A stretch of DNA of 64,000 bases from Clostridia bacterium (GTDB lineage: Bacteria > Bacillota_A > Clostridia > TANB77 > CAG-508). The notes below the pieces were generated by a model. The model searched no databases. It was not told where the DNA came from and saw only the letters and a list, made by a program, of their open reading frames with translations. Of this stretch, positions 39,836 to 47,982 are shown piece after piece. The translations under genes and the position numbers were made by a program. Each line of letters starts with the position of its first letter. The stretch's first letter is position 1. The stretch lies in assembly GCA_017475185.1 (NCBI GenBank), contig JAFVGB010000004.1, positions 62,001 through 126,000 of the forward strand. Direction: 5' to 3'.

Positions 39836-41845
39836 ATGCAGAAAAATACTAAAGAAGTTCGAAAACATAAGCTTAAATTTATTGAACTTGTTATACTTGC
39901 AGATTTAATTGCTGTTGTAATTTCATATTTTATAATGCCTTTAGCTCAAAATTTTCCTCCTTATACTGAGGATTTTGCGTTTCAGGATGCTGTTCAACCT
40001 TTAACTCATATTCAGCAATATACTATTGCTTTGATTATGGGAGTATGTATTCATTTATTTTCATTTAGATTACTTACTAAAAAGATTTATAGATATATGA
40101 ATAAATATTATAGACACGAAAAAATATCTTATGATGAAATAAAACAGGTACGTAAAGATTGTATTAATATTCCTTACAAATTTTTTGCTTTTCAAATTAT
40201 ACTTTTCCTTAGTGTAGGTTTATTGTTTAATTTTATCATGCTTGCTAATTTATTGAGTATTATTAGATTTACATTAATGATTGCATCTATTGCTGCACTT
40301 CTATCTATAATGTTGCTTATTGTTACTCAAAGATATTTAAGACAGATTTTGCTTACTACATATAATGTTTGTCCTACTTATGAAAAACATACAGGTTATA
40401 GAATAACAAATTCTAAAAATATAATAATTCAAATTACTCCTATATTTTTAGTTATTTTAATTGTTTTATCTTTGATAGGATATTCAAAAGCTGTTACTCA
40501 AGAAGGATATGCATCAGCAAACTATTATAGAGCATATATAGACAACAAAGATATCCACAAAAATCAAATAAATGTGGATAATTTGAAAGAAATTTTAAAT
40601 ACTATTCCTTTAAAAAATAATTGGGATTATTATTTTATAATTACTCCTGATGATAAAGAAATTTATACATCTAAAGAAGATGGTGAAGTTAGTTCTTTTG
40701 CTTTAGATTACAGAGATTTCTTTGATGATAGAACTGGTGGAATCTGGTATGAAAAATTTGGTGTTGATGAACAATTATGCAGCACAAAATTAATCGATGA
40801 AAATGGTAAAACTTGGTATATTGGATATAAATATCAAACTGTTGATCCTGATTTATTAGTTTATTATTCAATACTAATTGTAGTTGTAACATTATTCTTT
40901 GCTTACATTGTTTACTATTTAACTAAAAATTTATCTAATCATTTAATTACAATTTCAACAAGTCTTGAAGACATCTTAAATACTGGTACAGGTAAACAAT
41001 TACCAATTACTTCTAATGATGAATATGGAGATTTGTCATATAATTACAATAAAATTCAAGAATTAAATGCTAGAAACATTGAAGAAATCCAAAATAATCA
41101 GGAAATTCTTATGGAAAAAGAACGTTTAGCTACACTAGGTCAAATGGTTGGAGGAATTGCACACAACTTAAAAACTCCAATAATGTCTATTTCAGGAGCT
41201 TCTGAAGGATTGAAAGATTTAATTAATGAATATGATAATTCTATTGGTGATAGTGAAGTTACTGTTAGTGACCATCATGAAATTGCAAATGATATGAGAA
41301 CTTGGATTGAAAAAATTAACGGATATACAGCATACATGTCAGATATTATTACTGCAGTAAAAGGACAAGCTGTTACACTTTCAAACCAAGAAGTTATTTC
41401 ATTTACTGTTAGTGAATTAGTAAAAAGAGTTCAAATTTTAATGAAACACGAACTAAAAAATTCTTTTATAAACTTAAACGTAAATATGAATGTTGATGAG
41501 AATTTGGAATTACATGGTGATATTAATAGTTTAGTACAAGTTTTAAATAACTTGATTTCTAATGCTATTCAAGCATATGAAGGTAAACAAAATGAAAATA
41601 TTGATTTTGATTTGAATATGGAAGGAAATAATTTACTTATCTCTATAACAGACTATGGTAAAGGTATTCCAGAAGATGTTCAAGAAAAATTATTTAAAGA
41701 AATGGTTACTACAAAAGGAAAAAACGGAACTGGACTTGGATTATTTATGTCTTATTCTAACATTAGAGCTCACTTTAATGGAAATATGAGATTTGAATCT
41801 GAAATTGGCAGAGGAACTACTTTTGAAATTATTTTACCTATTTAA
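39836..41845 (+). CDS. Membrane sensor histidine kinase
   Basis: Signal-sensing kinase of about 669 residues. Six or so membrane helices lie in the first 220 residues; an extracytoplasmic domain (about 225-340) with a PAS/Cache-like look is closed by another helix and a HAMP-like linker. The phosphoacceptor motif is IAHNLKTPI near residue 442, followed by the ATPase N box NLISNAIQAY near 572, DYGKGIP and the G2 box GTGLGLF near 632. An upstream ATG at 39806 lies inside a REP-like repeat, so 39836 is chosen, with AAAGGG about 14 nt upstream; this start is uncertain. No response regulator is adjacent, so it is an orphan here. Confidence 0.88.
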   Translation: MQKNTKEVRKHKLKFIELVILADLIAVVISYFIMPLAQNFPPYTEDFAFQDAVQPLTHIQQYTIALIMGVCIHLFSFRLLTKKIYRYMNKYYRHEKISYDEIKQVRKDCINIPYKFFAFQIILFLSVGLLFNFIMLANLLSIIRFTLMIASIAALLSIMLLIVTQRYLRQILLTTYNVCPTYEKHTGYRITNSKNIIIQITPIFLVILIVLSLIGYSKAVTQEGYASANYYRAYIDNKDIHKNQINVDNLKEILNTIPLKNNWDYYFIITPDDKEIYTSKEDGEVSSFALDYRDFFDDRTGGIWYEKFGVDEQLCSTKLIDENGKTWYIGYKYQTVDPDLLVYYSILIVVVTLFFAYIVYYLTKNLSNHLITISTSLEDILNTGTGKQLPITSNDEYGDLSYNYNKIQELNARNIEEIQNNQEILMEKERLATLGQMVGGIAHNLKTPIMSISGASEGLKDLINEYDNSIGDSEVTVSDHHEIANDMRTWIEKINGYTAYMSDIITAVKGQAVTLSNQEVISFTVSELVKRVQILMKHELKNSFINLNVNMNVDENLELHGDINSLVQVLNNLISNAIQAYEGKQNENIDFDLNMEGNNLLISITDYGKGIPEDVQEKLFKEMVTTKGKNGTGLGLFMSYSNIRAHFNGNMRFESEIGRGTTFEIILPI

Positions 41846-41876
41846 TAATTTTAAAAATAAAAATAAAATATAAAAC

Positions 41877-41920
41877 AAAAATATGGAATAACTTTACTGT
41901 TCAAGTTATTCCATATTTTT
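41877..41920. terminator. Bidirectional terminator
   Basis: A perfect 18-bp stem (41877-41894 with 41903-41920), loop TACTGTTC, A-rich and T-rich ends. It lies between the convergent histidine kinase and the 65-codon gene. Confidence 0.9.
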
Positions 41921-42118
41921 TTATTTAATTGTTACTGTTGTTCCATCATGTAACCTAAGACGAAGCATTTTGGTAATGGGATTTGGATCTATTAAAATTC
42001 CTATTGAATTTCCAGTCTTCTTATCATAGACCTCCATACCAATATGTTTATTAGTTACTTTCTTCCATCTATTGCTTACACGAACAACACACTGTTCCCG
42101 GCTTTTATTGAAAGCCAT
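41921..42118 (-). CDS. Small hypothetical basic protein
   Basis: A 65-residue protein, MAFNKSREQCVVRVSNRWKK and onward, with a beta-rich C-terminal half (GMEVYDKKTGNSIGILID, LRLRLHDGTTVTIK). It has no signal peptide or membrane segment. AGAAGGGA lies about 9 nt before the ATG, and the gene ends at a strong bidirectional terminator, which supports expression. No family is recognised; the fold could be a small beta barrel. Confidence 0.6.
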   Translation of the reverse strand: MAFNKSREQCVVRVSNRWKKVTNKHIGMEVYDKKTGNSIGILIDPNPITKMLRLRLHDGTTVTIK

Positions 42119-42193
42119 ATGATCAGTCCCTTCTGTATGTATTTAATATATCATAACATAAAATAAAGATTTTTTCAAATATGCATTTTTTTA

Positions 42194-42222
42194 TTGACAG
42201 CTTTTATAATATTTTTTAAAAT
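42194..42222 (+). promoter_or_regulatory. Sigma-A promoter of the lemA-TPM operon
   Basis: TTGACA (42194-42199), 17-bp spacer, TAAAAT (42217-42222), about 30 bp upstream of the lemA start. It also shows that the longer in-frame start at 42194 is not real. Confidence 0.7.
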
Positions 42223-42253
42223 AATTATTGAACAAATATATAGGAGGTATTTT

Positions 42254-42817
42254 ATGAAAAAAAGTTCAATAATTTTAATTGTAGTGATTGCAATTATAGC
42301 ATTAATTGTATTATCTTTAATTGGTACTTATAATGGTTTGGTTTCTAAAAAAGAAACTGTAACAAATCAAATGTCAAATCTTGATGTTATGTTACAAAGA
42401 AGAGCAGATCTTATTCCAAATCTAGTAAATACAGTAAAAGGTTATACAGAGCATGAAAATGAAGTAATTGACAAAATTACAAAATCAAGAGAAAACCTAT
42501 TAGGAGCTAAATCTTTAGATGAAAAACAAAAAGCTAATGACGAATTAACAGATTCTTTAAATGCTTTAATGGTTGTAGTTGAAAACTACCCTGATTTAAA
42601 ATCATCACAAAATTTCATTAATTTACAAGATGAATTAGCTGGAACAGAAAATAGAATTTCAACAGCTAGACGTGATTACAATGATGCAGTAAAAAATTAC
42701 AATAGTTCAATCAAAAGATTTCCAAATAATATATTAGCTGGAATGTTTGGTTTTAATGAAGAACATTATTTCGAAGCTAATGTAAAGGCCCAGGAGGTTC
42801 CTAGTGTTAACTTCTAA
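42254..42817 (+). CDS. lemA: LemA family protein
   Basis: A 187-residue LemA protein: one N-terminal membrane helix (about 6-25), then the long helical domain with YNGLVSKKETVTNQMSNLDV, QRRADLIPNLVNTVKGY and the C-terminal NILAGMFGFNEEHYFEA, all typical of the family. AGGAGGT precedes the ATG at 42254. The stop overlaps the start of the TPM gene by 14 bp. LemA and TPM proteins are frequent partners, and the pair is thought to act at the envelope, but the biochemical role is unsettled. Confidence 0.95.
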   Translation: MKKSSIILIVVIAIIALIVLSLIGTYNGLVSKKETVTNQMSNLDVMLQRRADLIPNLVNTVKGYTEHENEVIDKITKSRENLLGAKSLDEKQKANDELTDSLNALMVVVENYPDLKSSQNFINLQDELAGTENRISTARRDYNDAVKNYNSSIKRFPNNILAGMFGFNEEHYFEANVKAQEVPSVNF

Positions 42818-43517
42818 CAAAAAATTTATAATAATATTATTATCTTTTATATTATTATTTAATTTAATTGCACATAAAAGCAATGCAATTGTTTCACCTA
42901 GCACTGAGTTCTATGTAAATGATACTGCTAATATTTTAAATTTCGACACAGAGCAATATATCATAGAAATTAATAAAAAATTATATGATAAATCTGGTGC
43001 ACAAATTGTTGTTGTTACAGTTAATAATTTAGAAGGAAAATCAATTGAAGAATATTCTACTGAATTATTTAGAAGTTATGGCATAGGCGATAAAAACAAA
43101 AACAATGGTGTTTTATTTATTGTATCAATCGAAGATAGAAAAACCAGAATTGAAGTAGGCTATGGCTTAGAAGGAAGGTTAACAGACGGAAAAACAGGTA
43201 GAATTTTAGATAGCTATGTTGTTCCGTATTTTTCAGATGATAATTGGAACGAAGGAATAAAAAACGGATTTAACGCTATTTTAGAAGAAGTATGTTCAGA
43301 ATATGATGTTACAATAGATGGAGCTATTAAAGCAAACGATAGAGAACATTTTGAAAATGTACAATATTTAACAGCATTTATAGTTTTTCTTATTTGTTTA
43401 ATATCAAAATTCTTTTTTACTAATTCACCTTTACTAAAATGGTCTGTTGCAATGCGGTATTGCTTTTATAGCAACAATTATAGACTGTATAATATTACAT
43501 TCTTTCTCTGGATTTGA
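42804..43517 (+). CDS. TPM domain membrane protein, N-terminal part (frameshifted)
   Basis: A YgcG-like TPM-domain protein. A signal helix (about 7-27) is followed by the TPM domain, with FYVNDTANILN, IVVVTVNNLEGKSIEEYSTELFR, GVLFIVSIEDRKTRIEVGYGLEG and LDSYVVPYFSDDNW. After the domain a membrane helix begins (about 191-203) and then the frame is lost: near 43436-43439 a run of four A, if one were missing, would continue into the 43447-43662 frame. The start is a GTG with CAGGAGG 6 nt upstream, inside the end of lemA. The repaired gene would span 42804-43662, about 285 residues. Confidence 0.8.
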   Translation: MLTSNKKFIIILLSFILLFNLIAHKSNAIVSPSTEFYVNDTANILNFDTEQYIIEINKKLYDKSGAQIVVVTVNNLEGKSIEEYSTELFRSYGIGDKNKNNGVLFIVSIEDRKTRIEVGYGLEGRLTDGKTGRILDSYVVPYFSDDNWNEGIKNGFNAILEEVCSEYDVTIDGAIKANDREHFENVQYLTAFIVFLICLISKFFFTNSPLLKWSVAMRYCFYSNNYRLYNITFFLWI

Positions 43518-43662
43518 ATGTCTCTGGTCTAATGCCCTTGCTGCACTTATTGGTACTTTAGGAATTTTATTTTTATTAGGTGCCGGAGGCAGCTCTTCTG
43601 GTGGAGGTTCATCAGGTGGTGGAGGCTCTTCTGGCGGAGGCGGAAGCAGTAGAGGATTTTAA
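43447..43662 (+). CDS. C-terminal part of the TPM protein, out of frame with its N-terminal part
   Basis: Continuation of the TPM protein after the frameshift: two hydrophobic segments (CGIAFIATIIDCIILHSF and a second one, ALAALIGTLGILFLLG), then a Gly/Ser tail with repeated SGGGGSS ending RGF, which is typical of YgcG/TPM proteins. It has no credible ribosome site or start of its own and is best read as part of the preceding gene. Confidence 0.7.
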   Translation: MQCGIAFIATIIDCIILHSFSGFECLWSNALAALIGTLGILFLLGAGGSSSGGGSSGGGGSSGGGGSSRGF

Positions 43663-43691
43663 TTATTATAAATAATATAGAATTAATTAAT

Positions 43692-43734
43692 AAAAAACCA
43701 AGTATTAATTTTTAAAATTAATACTTGGTTTTTT
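43692..43734. terminator. Bidirectional terminator
   Basis: AAAAAACCAAGTATTAA pairs perfectly with TTAATACTTGGTTTTTT around an AT-rich centre, between the convergent TPM and Nudix genes. Confidence 0.88.
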
Positions 43735-43737
43735 CAC

Positions 43738-44208
43738 TTATCTATCATCATTTACAACATGTACTGGAAAAATTTTTTCAGAAAGAACTTTCTTTATTTC
43801 TTCTGGTCTTATTTGATATTCACTTATTTTATCTAAATCTAACCATCTATATTCTAATTGCTCTTTTCCCTCAACATTTTTTAACGTATCTTCTATTTTC
43901 TTATCATCCTCGTTTACAAACTCTGCAAAATGCACAAACATTATCTCATGATATTCAGAATCTCTAAAGTTAAAAAAATTTTCAATTGTGCAACAATATC
44001 CAGTAACTTCAATTTCTTTTCCTAATTCTTCCATTACTTCTCTTTTCACTGTTTCTAAGGAACTCTCCCCTAGCTTAACTCTTCCCCCTAATAATGCAAA
44101 ATACTCCTCATTTACATTTTTGTGTAAAAGCACCTTATTATTATGAATTATTAATGCTGCTGCTCTTACATTTAGTGTGTGATTTTCTGCTTTAAATGTA
44201 ATGTCCAT
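43738..44208 (-). CDS. Nudix hydrolase
   Basis: A 156-residue Nudix protein. The Nudix box is GGRVKLGESS followed by LETVKREVMEELG (about 41-63), matching GX5EX7REUXEEXGU with all metal-binding Glu present. The rest is a standard Nudix fold with AAALIIHNNKVLLHKN before and a WLDLDKI segment after. Family members hydrolyse nucleoside diphosphates linked to other groups; the substrate cannot be told from sequence. GGGAGGAA lies before the ATG. Confidence 0.92.
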   Translation of the reverse strand: MDITFKAENHTLNVRAAALIIHNNKVLLHKNVNEEYFALLGGRVKLGESSLETVKREVMEELGKEIEVTGYCCTIENFFNFRDSEYHEIMFVHFAEFVNEDDKKIEDTLKNVEGKEQLEYRWLDLDKISEYQIRPEEIKKVLSEKIFPVHVVNDDR

Positions 44209-44230
44209 TTTGATTCCTCCCCTTTTTAAT

Positions 44231-44479
44231 TTATTTATCTAAAATTTCAACTAATTTTGCTGAAATTTCATCTAACCTATTAAATAATGTTTTACTCATT
44301 TTGCATCTCCAAAATGCAAATTCTAATAATTGTTTTTGATTATTATTTTCTCAGTCATATACGTAAAAAATATTTGCACTACCTCTTGATTCAATTTCAA
44401 TTTTGGTAATGCAAATATTATATTTATTTTTCATTTGATTAATTATTTCGTTATTTGAAAATACAGTTGGTTCTAACAT
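44231..44479 (-). pseudogene. Small ORF interrupted by an in-frame TGA
   Basis: From the ATG at 44479, with GGGAGGT upstream, the frame reads 42 codons (MLEPTVFSNNEIINQMKNKY...RGSANIFYVYD), meets TGA at 44351-44353, and then continues open for 39 codons (ENNNQKQLLEFAFWRCKMSK...LVEILDK) to TAA at 44231. The good ribosome site and the open continuation suggest a recently inactivated gene, possibly TGG to TGA. RGSANIFYV faintly recalls the start of phosphotransferase-type kinases, but this is weak. Confidence 0.5.
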
Positions 44480-44693
44480 TTTAGACCTCCCACAATTTTT
44501 ATGGTTTTATTTTACAATATTTTCTGTTATTATGCAAGAGGAAATTTACTTTTTATTTTTTATAAATTTTATTTTATGAGTTTTCCACATTTTCAGCTTT
44601 AATTGTGGATTATTTGTTGTTATTAAATTTGTTTTTAAATTAAATTCATGATATAATATTCTAAATTTTAAATTTATGAAAGGAGTTACAAAA

Positions 44694-45794
44694 ATGAAGT
44701 TACGAGCACCAATGTATTATAAAGATTTTCATTGTATTGCCGGAAATTGCAAAGATAGCTGTTGCTCTGCTGGTTGGGAAATTGATATAGATTCTGAAAC
44801 AGAGAAGTTTTATAAAAATGTTCCTGGAGAATTTGGTGACAAATTACGCAAAAATATTTCCAAAAATTCCGATACAAGTGAAAGCTCAATTCATTTTTTA
44901 CTAGACGATAAAAATAATTGTCCATTTCTAAATAATAAAAAATTGTGTGATATTTATATTAATCTTGGAGAAGAACATTTATGTCAAATTTGTAAAGATC
45001 ATCCAAGATTTTATGAATGGTTTGATGATATAAAAGAAGCTGGTGTTGGCTTGTGCTGTGAAGAAGCTGCTAGAATTATTTTAAGTTATAATAAAAATTT
45101 TTCTGTTTATGAAGATGATGATAGTAGTATTATAAGTTCTAATTATAGCAATTCCGTGAATTATAATACAGAGTTATATAATTATTTATTTTTGGCTAGA
45201 AATAAAATAATTAATTATATTGATAATTCAGATATTCCTCTTCAAAATAAACTTCGAAATGTACTTTGGTATGGATATACTTTACAGCAAGATATTGATA
45301 ATGATTTACTTGATGATGAGGATATTTTTGATATTAATTCTGATGTTAAAAATGATATTTCTTCAATAATCGAATATTTTGGAACACTTGAACCTAATGA
45401 CATTCATTGGCCTGATTATTTGAAAAATTGTGCAGAATTAAATTCTGAATTTAATGCAAAATTTGCAATTTTTGAGGCTGAAAATCCTGATGTAGAAAAT
45501 TATTTAAAAAACATTTCTATTTATTTTATTTGGAGATATTTTTTGAAAGGTGTTTTTGATGGTGATGTTCTTTCTAAAGTTAAGTTAATGTATGTTAGTT
45601 GTTCTATTTTGAAGTATTTATTTTTTTGCAAATGGCTTGAATGTGGTAATTTATGTTTAGAAAATTGTATTGATATTGTTAAAAAATATTCTGAGGAAGT
45701 TGAATATTGTGAAGAAAATATAATACAATTTTCTGATGATTCTTATGAGTTGGAAATTTTTAGTACTGAAAGTTTAATTTGCCTATTTATGTAA
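44694..45794 (+). CDS. FliB-like lysine N-methylase family protein
   Basis: A 366-residue Cys-rich protein of the family that includes flagellin lysine N-methylase FliB. N-terminal YKDFHCIAGNCKDSCCSAGWEI, then CPFLNNKKLCDIY, HLCQICKDHPRFYEW and GLCCEEAARI give the characteristic cysteine clusters, probably metal-binding. The C-terminal half is helical and less conserved. The ATG at 44694 is chosen because AAAGGAG lies 9 nt upstream and the longer start at 44676 would translate that site. No flagellar gene is in the window, so the substrate may be another surface protein; that is inference. Confidence 0.82.
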   Translation: MKLRAPMYYKDFHCIAGNCKDSCCSAGWEIDIDSETEKFYKNVPGEFGDKLRKNISKNSDTSESSIHFLLDDKNNCPFLNNKKLCDIYINLGEEHLCQICKDHPRFYEWFDDIKEAGVGLCCEEAARIILSYNKNFSVYEDDDSSIISSNYSNSVNYNTELYNYLFLARNKIINYIDNSDIPLQNKLRNVLWYGYTLQQDIDNDLLDDEDIFDINSDVKNDISSIIEYFGTLEPNDIHWPDYLKNCAELNSEFNAKFAIFEAENPDVENYLKNISIYFIWRYFLKGVFDGDVLSKVKLMYVSCSILKYLFFCKWLECGNLCLENCIDIVKKYSEEVEYCEENIIQFSDDSYELEIFSTESLICLFM

Positions 45795-45866
45795 ATTATG
45801 ATATAATTATTATGTAATCCTTATGGATACAAATTTTATAAGCCTTAAATGGCAGGAGGTAAACTT

Positions 45867-46475
45867 ATGTTTACAGATCAGAAAATTGCATCAGAGTATG
45901 CAGCAACAATCATTCGCCCATCAACCTCCACTGTAAAGGATCTTGATCCTGAACTTATGCTTATAGCTGAAAACCAGGCTCGTGCAAGCCACGAAGGCTG
46001 GATGTCTGGCAAGCTTGCTCAAGGTTACACTTATGGTCCTGTTACAAATGACGACCCATCCACCGGCCCGCTTACAAACCCTTTGCTTGTCCCTTATGAT
46101 GAGCTCGACGAGGAAACAAAACTGAGTAATATTGCGAACGCTGTCGCAGTTCTCCGCATTATGCGTGACAAAGGTTGTACCTTTGTAAATTTTACTCAGA
46201 TCATTCTGTACCCTCTAGCCAAGCAGATTCATGATGAATGGTCACGCGAGAAAATCAAAGCTGGCTGGAAATGGGGTCCTATAACCGACAAGGCTAACAA
46301 AATTCACCGTGATCTTGTACCTTTCGAAGTGCTTGCTTCAGATCCTGACCTGAACGGAGACATCGCATATGATGTAGATACTGCACGTCAGATTATCATC
46401 AAGATGATTTCTGACAACGATGTATTCCCTATTATTCAGAATCTTGCACAGTTCAAGCTTGAAGAAAGCGCATAA
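45867..46475 (+). CDS. Protein with two RyR (ryanodine-receptor-type) domains
   Basis: A 202-residue soluble protein. Two RyR-like repeats are visible: about 32-75 (ASHEGWMSGKLAQGYTYGPV, then LVPYDEL) and about 127-165 (IHDEWSREKIKAGWKWGP, then HRDLVPFEVL), each with the W-x-x-x-K and LVP[YF]xxL pattern. In bacteria such domains occur alone or attached to other modules and their ligand is unclear. AGGAGGT lies 7 nt before the ATG at 45867; the earlier ATG at 45849 precedes it. The gene is clearly richer in G and C (CGC, GGC, CTC, GAC codons) than both neighbours, suggesting transfer. Confidence 0.82.
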   Translation: MFTDQKIASEYAATIIRPSTSTVKDLDPELMLIAENQARASHEGWMSGKLAQGYTYGPVTNDDPSTGPLTNPLLVPYDELDEETKLSNIANAVAVLRIMRDKGCTFVNFTQIILYPLAKQIHDEWSREKIKAGWKWGPITDKANKIHRDLVPFEVLASDPDLNGDIAYDVDTARQIIIKMISDNDVFPIIQNLAQFKLEESA

Positions 46476-46516
46476 TCACAGCCATGAAGGCTGCAAACAG
46501 TTATTTCCTTGTTTGC

Positions 46517-46549
46517 AAAAAAGCACTGCTTCATTTGCAGTGCTTTTTT
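46517..46549 (+). terminator. Intrinsic terminator of the RyR-protein gene
   Basis: AAAAAAGCACTGC, loop TTCATTT, GCAGTGCTTTTTT: a 13-bp perfect stem ending in T6. Confidence 0.92.
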
Positions 46550-46599
46550 ACTTATATATGAACTAATTAAAAAGATTTTATTTTTTAATATAGAAATTT

Positions 46600-47004
46600 T
46601 TACACATAATATGGATTTGGTTTACAAAGGATTACTATAAAATCAATAATACATCCAAATCCAAATAATCCCCATGTAAATAAATATAATAATCCCATTC
46701 CAATTTTTCCTTCATAAAATTTATGGGCACCAAAAACTCCAAGGAATAAACATAATAATAAAGCTACCCATTTATTTTTCTCTCTACCATATCTACCTGA
46801 ATTGAAATTTTTATTTACATTAGTATTAGTATTTGTATTATTTACAATAACTTGAGGTTGTGCTTGTGAATTTTTTATTTCTTCAACTTGTCTTCCACAA
46901 TTTGTACAAATTATTGCTTCTTCATGTATTTTCGCACCACAATATTTGCAAAATTTTGTCTTTTCTTGATTGTCAACTGCAACATTTCCTTGATTTTCCT
47001 CCAT
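46600..47004 (-). CDS. Zinc-ribbon and TM2 domain membrane protein
   Basis: A 134-residue protein: a zinc ribbon at about 18-37 (CKYCGAKIHEEAIICTNCG, two CxxC), an Asn/Thr-rich linker, and a C-terminal TM2 domain (about 78-130) with KWVALLLCLFLGVFGAHKFY and GLFGFGCIIDFIVIL. AAAGGAGGT gives a strong ribosome site. It is the second TM2 protein in the window (the other is at 1687-1905), but the two differ in their N-terminal modules. Function unknown; a membrane role is clear from topology. Confidence 0.88.
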   Translation of the reverse strand: MEENQGNVAVDNQEKTKFCKYCGAKIHEEAIICTNCGRQVEEIKNSQAQPQVIVNNTNTNTNVNKNFNSGRYGREKNKWVALLLCLFLGVFGAHKFYEGKIGMGLLYLFTWGLFGFGCIIDFIVILCKPNPYYV

Positions 47005-47105
47005 AAAAAAACCTCCTTTTATTTTATATAAAAAGTATATTATTATGTTATATGAAAAAAAGTGACAAATTATAACAAAACTTTATCTATTAAACAATAA
47101 TATTT

Positions 47106-47143
47106 AAAAAGACATAAAATAAAATTTTATTTTATGTCTTTTT
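47106..47143 (-). terminator. Terminator of the Ham1-like gene
   Basis: A perfect 19-bp palindromic stem (47106-47124 with 47125-47143) with A5/T5 ends, directly after the gene ending at 47166. It is AU-rich except for GAC/GTC and has essentially no loop. Confidence 0.6.
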
Positions 47144-47165
47144 ATATGTAATTTTTGTACTTTAA

Positions 47166-47801
47166 TTATCTTTCTATCTCTTTTTCTTCATCCTTTTCTA
47201 TTTTATTTATAGTATCTAATATAAATTTACAAATCTCATTTCGTTCAGCTTGCATAATATGTTCTTCCTCTTCCTTAGTAAGTTCAGACTTAAATTTTCC
47301 AATTGATTCTACCATTTGAATTGATGCCAAAGGATATCCTTCATCTATTATTTTGCTTTGTCTATTTGTAAATTTACGACTTGATTTATGTTCAAAAGTA
47401 TAGGTATTTTTTCCATCAACAAAAGCTACTCCTTTTTTAAAATATCCTGTTAATTCACCATCTGTTCCATATTTATTTACTAGAGAAATATAATGTTCTA
47501 TCATTTCATTATCATTTAATCTTTTTCCATTAACACGTCTTACGTGTGTGCCTGGCTGTATTTCGTCTGGTACATTATAAAAAAATAAACCATCATCTAT
47601 TGCTATTGTTGGCATGTTTGTCATTTGATTATACGCTTTTGCTTTTATTAATGCATTTTCAACTGGATTTTTACCATTTTCATCAATATCAACATCAATA
47701 TTAAGATCATTTAATGTGATTATATCTATTCCATTATTTTTTAAATTTGATGCATATCGTCTTATCTTTGCTTTGTTTGTTGTAGCTAGTAAATATTTCA
47801 T
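47166..47801 (-). CDS. Ham1/ITPase-like non-canonical purine NTP pyrophosphatase
   Basis: A 211-residue protein that probably hydrolyses non-canonical purine nucleoside triphosphates (ITP/XTP) to monophosphates. It begins MKYLLATTNKAKIRRYASNL, matching the ATxNxxK start of the Ham1 fold, and has GKNPVENALIKAKAY and TIAIDDGLFFYNVP at the expected positions (the family usually has DDSGL). The distal part is less typical, with a charged tail. The ATG at 47801 is chosen over the longer start at 47876, because the extension would translate the promoter; GAGGAG lies upstream. It may be a divergent subfamily with another substrate. Confidence 0.78.
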   Translation of the reverse strand: MKYLLATTNKAKIRRYASNLKNNGIDIITLNDLNIDVDIDENGKNPVENALIKAKAYNQMTNMPTIAIDDGLFFYNVPDEIQPGTHVRRVNGKRLNDNEMIEHYISLVNKYGTDGELTGYFKKGVAFVDGKNTYTFEHKSSRKFTNRQSKIIDEGYPLASIQMVESIGKFKSELTKEEEEHIMQAERNEICKFILDTINKIEKDEEKEIER

Positions 47802-47844
47802 GGTTATATATTCTCCTCTATAAAAATTTAATTTTATTGTTGCA

Positions 47845-47873
47845 ATTATATTATAAAAAACAAATGATTTCAA
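47845..47873 (-). promoter_or_regulatory. Promoter of the Ham1-like gene, sequence shared with 49631-49659
   Basis: TTGAAA (47868-47873), 17-bp spacer, TATAAT (47845-47850) on the minus strand. About 30 bp including the spacer is identical, apart from one base, to the promoter of the RibD-like gene. Confidence 0.6.
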
Positions 47874-47982
47874 CAAATCTGTTAAACTAATGAAATATAT
47901 TTTTGCGAATTTTAATGTTTAATTTATTATTTATCCATGGTATAATTTATTTAATTATTATCTATATAAAGGAGATTTAATC

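Noticed and set aside
42194..42253. N-terminal extension of LemA
   Set aside because: The extension overlaps a TTGACA-17-TAAAAT promoter and lacks a ribosome site; AGGAGGT marks the ATG at 42254.
44351..44353. TGA read as Trp or selenocysteine
   Set aside because: Other genes in the window (for example the GNAT gene ending at 48396) stop at TGA, there is no SECIS-like hairpin evident, and the ORF is not a known selenoprotein.
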